Position numbers and translations under genes: made by a program | In this document: positions 1 through 5,745 of the stretch, one piece after another | Numbering within the stretch: the stretch's first letter is position 1 | Layout of the letters: each line of letters opens with the position of its first letter | The notes under the pieces: generated by a model | The model's input: only the letters and a program-made list of their open reading frames with translations | Database searches by the model: none | What the model was told of the DNA's origin: nothing | NCBI GenBank assembly: GCA_934725785.1 | Contig: CAKVCS010000052.1 | Coordinates: 1 to 7,140, forward strand | Origin: an uncultured Bacteroidales bacterium | Lineage (GTDB): Bacteria > Bacteroidota > Bacteroidia > Bacteroidales > Marinilabiliaceae | Direction of reading: 5' to 3' | Length of the DNA stretch: 7,140 nucleotides

Positions 1-234
1 GCCATTGCCGTAGAGCCTTTGGTCGGCGATGTCGATGTCCGCGCCTTCGCCATCGAACGCGAAAGTGAAATACGTGCCGGCGCCCCATTGGCGCGGTCCG
101 ACCGAGTCGGTTCTGTCAACACGGCCAATGTATGTGACCAGGTCATCATAACCACCGACGGTCTGCGGAGTCGGGGCGCACGCCATAAGCAGGCTTAACG
201 CCGACGCGCACGCAACGTGATAAATCAGCCTCAT
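1..234 (-). CDS. CE2-like acetylesterase lipoprotein, N-terminal fragment (runs off left edge)
   Basis: Partial gene; the start is in the window and the C-terminal part lies beyond base 1. The 78 visible codons stay open to the edge. The ATG at 234 begins a short basic and hydrophobic leader ending in a lipobox-like LMAC, with the lipidated cysteine at residue 19, so this should be an outer-membrane or periplasmic lipoprotein. After a short linker, residues about 35-73 (YIGRVDRTDSVGPRQW, then GTYFTFAF and ADIDIAD) resemble the N-terminal beta-sandwich of carbohydrate esterase family 2, which precedes an SGNH hydrolase domain. CE2 enzymes remove O-acetyl groups from sugars such as mannose and xylose. 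The gene begins 41 bases after the epimerase stop, so it is probably the fifth gene of the mannan operon and would deacetylate mannan. The catalytic serine and histidine are not visible, so the family call rests on the N-terminal domain alone; another lipoprotein with a similar sandwich is possible. Confidence 0.62.
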   Translation of the reverse strand, partial: MRLIYHVACASALSLLMACAPTPQTVGGYDDLVTYIGRVDRTDSVGPRQWGAGTYFTFAFDGEGADIDIADQRLYGNG

Positions 235-275
235 CCTTATTATCTGTTTAATGGTTCAACGGAAAGGAGGGGATA

Positions 276-1466
276 CTAAGCAGCGCTGATGCGCATGAGA
301 ACCTCGGTGATAGCCCTTGAGTTGTGATACGGGCACTTCCAGAAGCCGGCCTTGCAGTCGTTATAGACGTCGCGGCCATCCTTGTCGGTGCGCCACAGCC
401 ACTCGCCGCGCTTGCGGTCGATTATCTTGTTATATATGAAGCCCCACACTTTCACCATCTTCTCCAGGTAGCTTTCGTCGCGCGTGAGCCTCCACGTGTC
501 GGCAAGGCCGACCATGGCCTCAGCTTGGGGCCACCAGTGCTTATCCGTGTCGATGTGGCCGTCCACCTTCTCATAGAAAATCGAGTCGCCGTCCCACCCC
601 TCGGATAGGGTGATGTCGGTAAGCCTCTTACAGATAGGCTTGAGCTCAGACATGAGGCTCGCGTCGTCAATGACCTCGGCGGCCTCGTAAAGGAGCCACG
701 CCCCCTCTATGTCGTGGCCGTAGGAGTCGATGTCGCTCATGACGTTCCACTCCATGTCGAAGAAAAGGTTGAAGTGCCCCGTACGCTTGTTTATTATGCG
801 GTTCATGAACATGTCGAGGCAGTGGACTATGCTCTCACGGAGTTCGGGCGTTGGGCACGCCCTGTAGAGGTTGGCATAGGGCTCGATGATGTGGAGGTGA
901 GTGTTCATGCTCTTGGGCGTGTTCTCGTCCTTGTCGCTGAGGCGGACGTCGTCCATTGGAGTCCAATCGGCCGCGAGCGCCTCTATGTAGCCCCCGTTCA
1001 CCCTATCGCGGAAATGCTTCTCGATGAGGTGGTAGGTCTCGTAGGCGAGGTCGAGCGCCCGCTGGTCTTTGCTCTGCCGGTAATACTCAGAGAGCCCGTA
1101 TATGCAGAATCCCTGCGCGTAAGCCTGTTTCTTAGTGTCGACCGGCTTGCCCTTAGAGTCGAGAGCCCAGAAGAAGCCCCCGTTCTCCTTATCATAAAAG
1201 AAGTCGGCGAGGTAGCAGAAGGCGCGATTTGCGGCCTCCTTGTACTCGGGCTTGCCATATATGCGAGCGGCGGAGGAGAAGGCCCAAAGGATGCGCGCGT
1301 TGAGGATGGCGCCCTTGTCGGCGTTGGCCATCAGCTCGCCGTCTTTCTCTCGGCCGCCATAGAAGCCACCGTACTCGTGATCCTCCATCCGGCCGATCCA
1401 GAAATTCATAATGTTGGCGAACTCGGACCTCATCTGGTCTCTGACCTCCCTAAAGTTGATTGACAT
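276..1466 (-). CDS. Mannobiose/cellobiose 2-epimerase (AGE family)
   Basis: Cytoplasmic epimerase of the N-acylglucosamine 2-epimerase family, an (alpha/alpha)6 barrel. It interconverts mannose and glucose at the reducing end of beta-1,4 disaccharides, here probably Man-Man to Man-Glc, which feeds the GH130 enzyme. From the chosen start the protein is 396 residues, close to known bacterial cellobiose 2-epimerases (about 390). Family signatures are present: NTHLHIIEPYANLYR (H190, H192), YGHDIEGAWLL (H251, E254), HWWPQAE (W311, W312, E316) and CPYHNSRA (H381, R384). Conserved histidines in these blocks act as acid/base catalysts in the family. No signal peptide is seen. The frame stays open upstream to an ATG at 1598, but that would overlap the end of the GH26 gene and add 44 low-complexity residues (RMRRLRHLLRH and similar) encoded by a hairpin-rich gap, so MSINFREVRDQ at 1466 is the better start. 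It follows GH26 by 94 bases. The disaccharide preference (mannobiose rather than cellobiose) is inferred from the neighbours. Confidence 0.93.
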   Translation of the reverse strand: MSINFREVRDQMRSEFANIMNFWIGRMEDHEYGGFYGGREKDGELMANADKGAILNARILWAFSSAARIYGKPEYKEAANRAFCYLADFFYDKENGGFFWALDSKGKPVDTKKQAYAQGFCIYGLSEYYRQSKDQRALDLAYETYHLIEKHFRDRVNGGYIEALAADWTPMDDVRLSDKDENTPKSMNTHLHIIEPYANLYRACPTPELRESIVHCLDMFMNRIINKRTGHFNLFFDMEWNVMSDIDSYGHDIEGAWLLYEAAEVIDDASLMSELKPICKRLTDITLSEGWDGDSIFYEKVDGHIDTDKHWWPQAEAMVGLADTWRLTRDESYLEKMVKVWGFIYNKIIDRKRGEWLWRTDKDGRDVYNDCKAGFWKCPYHNSRAITEVLMRISAA

Positions 1467-1493
1467 ATCGCAAAAGTTTTTACACCCGCCATA

Positions 1494-1537
1494 TGCGCCA
1501 CCCTGCATGTGGCGCAGAAGGTGGCGCAAGCGGCGCA
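1494..1537 (-). repeat. Repeats with alternative hairpins between the GH26 and epimerase genes
   Basis: The 94-base gap after the GH26 stop carries TGCGCCAC at 1494-1501 and its exact reverse complement GTGGCGCA twice, at 1509-1516 and 1521-1528; a shorter GGCGCA copy follows at 1532-1537. The first arm can pair with either full copy: an 8-bp stem with a 7-base loop, or a longer loop using the second copy, and the two folds exclude each other. In the transcript the structure would end about 27 bases before the epimerase start. No clean T-run follows, so a simple terminator is unlikely. A role in RNA processing, stability or translation control is inference only. Confidence 0.55.
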
Positions 1538-1560
1538 TTCTATATATATTATTGTTAGTC

Positions 1561-2577
1561 TCAGTGTTTGAGAGCCTTTGACGCGTTGAGCTCCTCAAGT
1601 GTTATGGCGTAGTTGTATATGGCGCTGCGGCTCTCCCACGTGTTGTCGGTCTCGAGGAACTCGCACCACGTCATGAACCATACCATCTTGGGTTGCTTCT
1701 TGGCAATCTCGGGGGAGGGGATCTGCCCGCACTCACCCCATGCGACAGGCTTTCCGTCAGCGAGCTTGAGGAGGGCCTCATAGTCGCCCTTCTCATAGTT
1801 CTTGCTGTAGACGTCGGTGGCGAGAATGTCGACTACATCCTTGCCCGGGTAGAACTTATCATAGTCCATGACGTTGGGCGAGCCTATCTCGTTGGCGTTG
1901 AAGACCCAAAGAAGGTTGTTGAGGTGGTGGTAGTTCGTGAGGCGATCGTAAAGCATACGGAAGAGCTTCTGATAGTTGCCAGGCTTGTAGCCCCACCAGA
2001 ACCAGTCTCCATTCATCTCATGGTACGGACGCCATATGACCGGCACATTTTCGTCCTGCAGCTGCTTCAAGAAAAATGCAATGACGTCGACTTGCGCCTG
2101 CCAACGGAGGTTAATCTCCGAGCCTGGAGTGAGGAGATCTTTCCACTGCTGGTCGGTCAGCTTGCTCTGAATGCCGTTCTCGCCTTTCCAAGTGGTGTAG
2201 TTCGCATCGGTGGTAGGCGGCACGGCATGCCACATAAGAGTGATGATGGCTCCTTTCTCGTGCCACTTTATGGCATTGTCCACCACGCGCTGACGGTTGT
2301 TCACGCCATCGAGCGAGCCAGGCTTGCTGTAGCCGAAGTCCTGCCCGAAAACGGCGGGATGACCGACCTCGCCACTCTGGTGGAAGGCTCGCTCCATATA
2401 TATGTCGCCGTAGAGCGGGTAGCTGTGCTGACCAGCAAGAAGCCCGTGGCCGGACTGCTCATAAATGAACTTGAGGAGCGCCCGCGCCTCGGGTGTCGCA
2501 TTGGGGTTCGCGGGAGTCTGAGCGGAGGCGGAAGCGAAGCCGAGCATGGCGACAGCCGCGGTAAATATCTTATTCAT
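1561..2577 (-). CDS. GH26 beta-1,4-mannanase, exported
   Basis: Glycoside hydrolase family 26, retaining beta-mannanase or mannobiohydrolase that cuts beta-1,4-mannan or glucomannan. The 338-residue product starts with a typical Sec signal peptide (K3, hydrophobic core, then ASASA before Q20), so it is exported; there is no lipobox, which points to the periplasm or secretion rather than lipid anchoring. The rest is a single catalytic (beta/alpha)8 domain with no binding module. Family landmarks include LLAGQHSYP (46-54), FGQDFGY (77-83), TLMWHAVPP (113-121), the acid/base in WRPYHEMNGDWFWWG (E187) and the nucleophile in VAWGECGQIPSP (E282). Both catalytic glutamates are present, so the enzyme should be active. 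It lies 62 bases after the SASA esterase and upstream of the epimerase, consistent with production of mannobiose for the epimerase/GH130 route known from Bacteroides fragilis. Whether it acts in endo or exo fashion cannot be read from the sequence. Confidence 0.93.
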   Translation of the reverse strand: MNKIFTAAVAMLGFASASAQTPANPNATPEARALLKFIYEQSGHGLLAGQHSYPLYGDIYMERAFHQSGEVGHPAVFGQDFGYSKPGSLDGVNNRQRVVDNAIKWHEKGAIITLMWHAVPPTTDANYTTWKGENGIQSKLTDQQWKDLLTPGSEINLRWQAQVDVIAFFLKQLQDENVPVIWRPYHEMNGDWFWWGYKPGNYQKLFRMLYDRLTNYHHLNNLLWVFNANEIGSPNVMDYDKFYPGKDVVDILATDVYSKNYEKGDYEALLKLADGKPVAWGECGQIPSPEIAKKQPKMVWFMTWCEFLETDNTWESRSAIYNYAITLEELNASKALKH

Positions 2578-2639
2578 GGCAAATGGTTTATATATGATTA
2601 ACGATTCGGAAAGGTGTTACGGAAATGCGCCCTCACATG

Positions 2640-4064
2640 TTACCGGACCTGCACGGGACCGAAGCACGAGGCTTGGAGGCCATCGGAATTCTCGAGGTTG
2701 GGCCATGCATCGTCAGCCCACGCGTAGCGCACGCTCTTGGGTTTGTCTACCTCCTTTGACGAGACGAGGACAGTGCCGTCCTTGAGAATCTTGCCAGCGG
2801 CCTTGTGATAGACCCCGTCGTCGCCTGCGAGCTCAAACCAGTCGGCCACCTTACCCTTGCCAGTCACGTGGAGGCCGTTAGCGTCATTGAAAGAGACGAC
2901 AACGGCCTTGCCGTTCTTCGAGAGCGCGGCACTGCCCAGTGTTGGCGCGGCGTAATGGAACCCGGGCTTGCCGTAGGCGACGGAAAGGAGGGCGTTGGCG
3001 AAAAGGTTACCCGCCTCAACCTTGAAGCGCGGATGGATGTCCTTAACGTCGCCAAGATTTCCGATCACCACAAGCGCTGAGTTTGGTATGACCTGCGCCG
3101 CCAAGCGCTGCTGGTCCCTCACCACCACTGCCATTCCTGGCTCGTCATAGTGATAAGGGGCAATCTGCGCGAAGACGAAGGGCAGATTATCGCCCTTATA
3201 AAACACTGAGCGCCAGTTGCTGACGAGATTCTGCAAAAGCTCGCAATAGGCATCGGCATTCTCGCAATTCTGCTCACCCTGATACCACGCCACAGCCCTG
3301 AACCTGAAGTTGGCCAGCGGCGCAATCATGGCATTATAGATGAGGCCTGGGCGCACAGGGCCCCAAGAGACCTCACTAAGCCTGTTGTTGACGGCAGTGA
3401 GATGCTCATTGCCCCTGAAAAGCGACGCGTCGGTCCAACTTTCAACAGGCGTGCCACCCCAGCTTGAGTCGACGATGCCGACCGGCACGCCGAGCTGGGT
3501 GCGCAGCTTGCATGCGAGGACGTAGCCTATGACGGTGTAAGACAAGGCGTTTTCGGGCGTCGTGCGCACCCATCGCCCTGAGGCGTCATGGTTAGGGGTG
3601 TCGGATGTGCGGTAGTCCACGCGGAACATCCTGATGTCGTCTTGCGTGGCCTGGCTGAGGAGCGAGTCTTTAGGGGCGTAGCCATCCCACATTGACCATG
3701 ACGGCTGGAACTCCATATTGCTCTGGCCAGAGCAGAGAATGACCTCGCCAATTAGGACGTCATTTATAACCAACTTGTTATTACCACTTATCTCGATGGA
3801 GTGAGGCGTGGCGGAGCCGTCGGGCGTATTGACCTCCACACTCCACTGGGCGAGAGGAGAGGGGTCCGCAGTGTACTCCTTTCCGTCCCAAGACGTTTTG
3901 ACAGTTACGCGCTCATAGGGCTTTGCCCAGCCCCATAGTTTCACTGTCGTGTTCTGCTCCAGCACCATGCCGTCGGACAGCACGGAAGGGAGCGTCACGT
4001 TCGCGGACACGGCGGACGGCAACAGGGCCGCGGCGAGGGAGAGGAGCGTATGCTTGATATTCAT
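2640..4064 (-). CDS. SGNH/SASA-family carbohydrate O-acetylesterase, exported
   Basis: Member of the sialate O-acetylesterase-like family (SASA domain, SGNH hydrolase fold), 474 residues from the chosen start. It probably removes O-acetyl groups from plant mannan or glucomannan so that GH26 and GH130 can act; despite the family name, sialic acid is not implied. A Sec signal peptide covers about residues 1-21 (MNIKHTLLSLAAALLP, then SAVSA before N22). A beta-rich N-terminal domain with DGMVLEQN (31-38) and VKLWGWA (41-47) is followed by the catalytic blocks: GEVILCSGQSNMEF with nucleophile S115, SSWGGTPVESW (200-210), AWYQGEQN (259-266) and LGDVKDIHP (337-345) with the likely D342/H344 pair. 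The frame is open back to an ATG at 4118, but that codon sits inside a strong hairpin and would put 18 extra residues before the signal peptide, so 4064 is preferred. It could belong to CAZy CE20 or CE6; I cannot separate these by eye. Confidence 0.87.
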   Translation of the reverse strand: MNIKHTLLSLAAALLPSAVSANVTLPSVLSDGMVLEQNTTVKLWGWAKPYERVTVKTSWDGKEYTADPSPLAQWSVEVNTPDGSATPHSIEISGNNKLVINDVLIGEVILCSGQSNMEFQPSWSMWDGYAPKDSLLSQATQDDIRMFRVDYRTSDTPNHDASGRWVRTTPENALSYTVIGYVLACKLRTQLGVPVGIVDSSWGGTPVESWTDASLFRGNEHLTAVNNRLSEVSWGPVRPGLIYNAMIAPLANFRFRAVAWYQGEQNCENADAYCELLQNLVSNWRSVFYKGDNLPFVFAQIAPYHYDEPGMAVVVRDQQRLAAQVIPNSALVVIGNLGDVKDIHPRFKVEAGNLFANALLSVAYGKPGFHYAAPTLGSAALSKNGKAVVVSFNDANGLHVTGKGKVADWFELAGDDGVYHKAAGKILKDGTVLVSSKEVDKPKSVRYAWADDAWPNLENSDGLQASCFGPVQVR

Positions 4065-4083
4065 GGCATCAAAAGAAGAAAGA

Positions 4084-4123
4084 AACGGATGTGGCCCTCT
4101 GACGAGAGGACTCCACATCCGTT
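4084..4123 (-). terminator. Strong hairpin with pyrimidine tract between GH130 and the esterase (attenuator or processing site)
   Basis: AACGGATGTGG at 4084-4094 pairs perfectly with CCACATCCGTT at 4113-4123 (11 bp). Inside it CCTCT (4096-4100) pairs with AGAGG (4105-4109) around a GACG tetraloop. On the minus-strand transcript the stem is followed directly by TCTTTCTTCTTTTGATG, a pyrimidine-rich, T-rich tract, and then the esterase ATG at 4064. On the plus strand no T-rich tract follows, so it acts, if at all, in the direction of the operon. It resembles an intrinsic terminator. Because only about 19 bases separate it from the next start and hold no good promoter, partial read-through, or 3'-end protection of the GH130 message, is more likely than full termination. 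Confidence 0.6.
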
Positions 4124-4198
4124 GGGAAAACTACAAACTAAACAATCATGACGAGCCCTTTCGGACGCATCGGGGAATTATCTTTGGCGGGAGTCCCA

Positions 4199-5380
4199 CT
4201 ACACATGGCCCTCGTTCCTGTCGATGAGCGCATTGATGCGCGCCACGGAGGCGGAGCTTGTGAGCTCATCCTGAGGTGTGTTCATACAATAGTCGACAAG
4301 CTGGTCGACCGTGGAGGTGGCAACGTGGAGGCGGGTGTCGGAAGACGCGTAGTAGATGAAGACTTTACCGTCCTCGTCCTCAATCCATCCGTTGGAGAAC
4401 ACGACATTGGAGACGTCGCCCACGCGCTCGGAGCCGTAGGGAGCCAAGAAATGGCCAGCGGGCTTATGCGTGACGATCCAGGGCTTCTCGAGGTCGGTCA
4501 TGAACATGTAGAGGACGTAGCGCAGGCCGGCGGCGGTATTCCTCACGCCATGCGCCAGGTTGAGCCAGCCATGCTTTGTCTTGATGGGGGCTGGGCCCAT
4601 GCCGTTTTTCACCTCGTAGATGGTATGATAGGTCTTAGCGTCCATGATATACTCGTCCTTGACCTCCGCACGGCGGATGTCATCGCAGAGACCCCAGCCG
4701 ATGCCTCCGCCGGAGCCAGTGTCGATGAAACCGTCCTGCGGGCGGGTGTAGAAGGCATACTTGCCATCTATGAAATGAGGGAACAGGACGACGTTGCGCT
4801 GCTGACCGGCGTGGCTGATCAAGTCTGGCAGCCTCTCCCAAGTCTTGAGATCTTTCGTACGCACTATGCCAGCGGCGGCCACGGCGCTGCTCGTGTCGCC
4901 AGGCGCGGCGGTCGGGTCTTTGCGCTCCGAGCAGAATACGCCATAGATGTAGCCGTCGTCGTGCTTGGTGACGCGCATGTCATACACGTTGGTGTCAGGG
5001 TTGCCCGGCACCTGCGGCAAAGTGATGGGGCGCGGCCAGAAACGGAAATTATCTACACCGTTGGGGCTCTCCGCCACGGCGAAGAAAGACTTGCGGTCGA
5101 CGCCCTCGGTACGGACCACGACAAGATACTTGCCGCCAAGCTTCATTGCGCCGGCATTGAAGGCGGCGTTAAAGCTAATCCGCTCCATGAAGAAGGGGTT
5201 CGTCTCGGGGTTGAAGTCGTATCTCCACTCGAGGGGCACGTGCTCTCGGGTGACGACGGGATATTTATATTTGCTATAGACCCCGTTGGCGCTGAAAAGC
5301 CGCTCATTGGGGCGCTTTATGAGCGCCTCAAAATCCTGTGAGATTTTTTGCTTGCGCTCTTCGAAGATGCTGCTGCTCAT
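4199..5380 (-). CDS. GH130 4-O-beta-D-mannosyl-D-glucose phosphorylase
   Basis: Cytoplasmic inverting phosphorylase, glycoside hydrolase family 130, most like subfamily 1 (the B. fragilis mannosylglucose phosphorylase type). It splits Man-beta-1,4-Glc with phosphate into alpha-mannose 1-phosphate and glucose, the last step of mannobiose use after 2-epimerisation. The 393 residues match the family length of about 390. No signal peptide is present. Visible family blocks of the five-bladed propeller: FNAGAMKLGGKYLVVVRTEGVDRKSFFAVAES in two stretches over residues 74-105, VYDMRV (132-137, with D134 the likely proton donor), GQQRNVVLFP (192-201), a FYTRP block (210-214), a DAKTYHTIYEV block (247-257) and GMGPAPIKT followed by GWLNLAHGV (260-279). 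The start at 5380 follows an AT-rich leader and no in-frame alternative looks better. It is the first gene after a promoter-bearing gap, so it leads the operon. Subfamily 1 rather than 2 is judged from overall resemblance and the epimerase partner. Confidence 0.92.
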   Translation of the reverse strand: MSSSIFEERKQKISQDFEALIKRPNERLFSANGVYSKYKYPVVTREHVPLEWRYDFNPETNPFFMERISFNAAFNAGAMKLGGKYLVVVRTEGVDRKSFFAVAESPNGVDNFRFWPRPITLPQVPGNPDTNVYDMRVTKHDDGYIYGVFCSERKDPTAAPGDTSSAVAAAGIVRTKDLKTWERLPDLISHAGQQRNVVLFPHFIDGKYAFYTRPQDGFIDTGSGGGIGWGLCDDIRRAEVKDEYIMDAKTYHTIYEVKNGMGPAPIKTKHGWLNLAHGVRNTAAGLRYVLYMFMTDLEKPWIVTHKPAGHFLAPYGSERVGDVSNVVFSNGWIEDEDGKVFIYYASSDTRLHVATSTVDQLVDYCMNTPQDELTSSASVARINALIDRNEGHV

Positions 5381-5417
5381 TTTATCCGTTAAAAAGAAAT
5401 CCGTTATTGACAGATAG

Positions 5418-5435
5418 GGAGGTGTGTGCTCCTCC
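5418..5435 (-). promoter_or_regulatory. Small hairpin in the predicted 5' leader of the mannan operon
   Basis: GGAGG at 5418-5422 pairs with CCTCC at 5431-5435 across an 8-base loop. If transcription starts a few bases downstream of the predicted -7 element (near 5440), this hairpin would sit at the very 5' end of the mRNA, a position that often protects messages from decay. The stem is only 5 bp, so this is tentative. The GGAGG on the transcript is about 50 bases from the start codon and is not a usable ribosome binding site. Confidence 0.3.
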
Positions 5436-5446
5436 GTTTCCGATTA

Positions 5447-5478
5447 CAATTTTACGGACTTTACGTTGCCGCAACAAA
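5447..5478 (-). promoter_or_regulatory. Candidate Bacteroidota-type promoter for the mannan operon
   Basis: Reading the minus strand, TTTG at 5478-5475 is followed after 20 bases by TAAAATTG at 5454-5447. The Bacteroidota primary sigma consensus is TTTG, 19-21 bases, then TAnnTTTG; the -7 box here has one mismatch and the spacing is ideal. The start would be near 5440, giving a leader of about 60 bases before the GH130 ATG. It lies in the AT-rich part of the only large gap upstream of the operon, which supports the call. It was found by eye and similar matches can occur by chance in AT-rich DNA. Confidence 0.5.
5465..5475. promoter_or_regulatory. Palindrome GTTGCCGCAAC inside the promoter spacer (possible operator)
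   Basis: A perfect inverted repeat with 5-bp arms (GTTGC/GCAAC) around a central C, placed between the predicted -33 and -7 boxes and touching the -33 box. A repressor bound here would block the promoter. The regulator is not in the window, and an 11-base palindrome can arise by chance, so the operator role is inferred from position only. Confidence 0.35.
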
Positions 5479-5505
5479 TATTATTTTATCATAGTAGCAT
5501 AGTAT

Positions 5506-5517
5506 ACGCTCAAGCGT
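5506..5517. promoter_or_regulatory. Palindrome ACGCTCAAGCGT upstream of the candidate promoter
   Basis: Inverted repeat with 5-bp arms (ACGCT/AGCGT) and a two-base centre, about 28 bases upstream of the predicted -33 box, where activators such as PUL regulators commonly bind. Next to it ATAGTA is repeated 8 bases apart (5491-5496 and 5499-5504). The binding role is inference. Confidence 0.28.
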
Positions 5518-5672
5518 TTTAACGTATCTTAAGCAAAGAAACTCCTTGTTTCAAAAAAAGAAAAATAAACTACACACCAATCATCTATCATATAGGCTGT
5601 TGCCTCACTAAAGCATTTATGCAAAGGTCACATCGCGCCATTGTATGATTTAAACCCAGACGCAAAATAGTA

Positions 5673-5708
5673 CGCGGAGGCCCGATCTCTTCAAATCGGA
5701 CCTCCGCG
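5673..5708 (-). terminator. Intrinsic-type terminator of the secreted-protein gene
   Basis: Arms at 5673-5686 and 5695-5708 form a 14-bp stem around an 8-base loop. On the minus-strand RNA all 14 positions pair (one as U-G, at 5700/5681), whereas on the plus-strand RNA that position is a C-A mismatch, so the structure is best formed by transcripts running leftward. It lies 38 bases after the stop of the gene ending at 5746. The following sequence TACTATTTTGCG is only modestly U-rich, so termination strength is uncertain. Confidence 0.68.
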
Positions 5709-5720
5709 CATTAGGGCGGC

Positions 5721-5736
5721 CGCCGCTCATGCGGCG
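5721..5736 (-). repeat. Short GC hairpin just after the secreted-protein stop
   Basis: CGCCGC at 5721-5726 pairs with GCGGCG at 5731-5736 around a TCAT tetraloop (ATGA on the transcript); the overlapping GCGGCCGC at 5716-5723 is itself a palindrome. It begins 9 bases after the stop codon and precedes the larger terminator hairpin, so it probably belongs to the same 3' end. No T-run follows it. Confidence 0.45.
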
Positions 5737-5745
5737 TGAGACACA

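Larger units (their letters stand above)
5381..5745. other. Intergenic region of 365 bases upstream of the mannan operon
   Basis: This is the longest gap in the window and has no convincing ORF. The right end (5673-5736) holds two GC-rich hairpins that belong to the 3' end of the secreted-protein gene. The left two thirds (about 5381-5660) are markedly AT-rich compared with the genes. They contain the candidate promoter of the operon, several short inverted repeats, a homopyrimidine tract on the minus strand (5553-5570), and two copies of ATCCGTTA 15 bases apart just before the GH130 start (5384-5391 and 5399-5406). Confidence 0.75.

Noticed and set aside
714..1463. Plus-strand ORF of 249 codons opposite the epimerase
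   Set aside because: Its valine- and glutamate-rich translation is typical of the reverse complement of a GC-rich gene; the epimerase on the other strand is certain.
1467..1598. N-terminal extension of the epimerase to an ATG at 1598
   Set aside because: It would overlap the GH26 end, is encoded by the repeat/hairpin gap, and makes the protein 44 residues longer than the family with a low-complexity basic stretch.
1693..2601. Plus-strand ORF of 302 codons opposite the GH26 gene
   Set aside because: It mirrors a gene with both catalytic residues intact, its translation has no family features, and no promoter or leader supports it.
4065..4118. Upstream ATG for the SASA esterase at 4118
   Set aside because: It lies inside the hairpin and would bury the signal peptide behind 18 residues, so 4064 is the sensible start.
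4148..5341. Plus-strand ORF of 397 codons running opposite almost the whole GH130 gene
   Set aside because: It is antisense to a gene with clear family motifs. Its product shows no recognisable domain, and long antisense frames are expected opposite GC-rich genes.
5538..5552. GAAAC-N5-GTTTC inverted repeat next to an A-run, considered as a terminator
   Set aside because: The stem is only 5 bp and AT-rich, and the T-tract lies on the wrong side for a minus-strand terminator; no plus-strand gene needs one.
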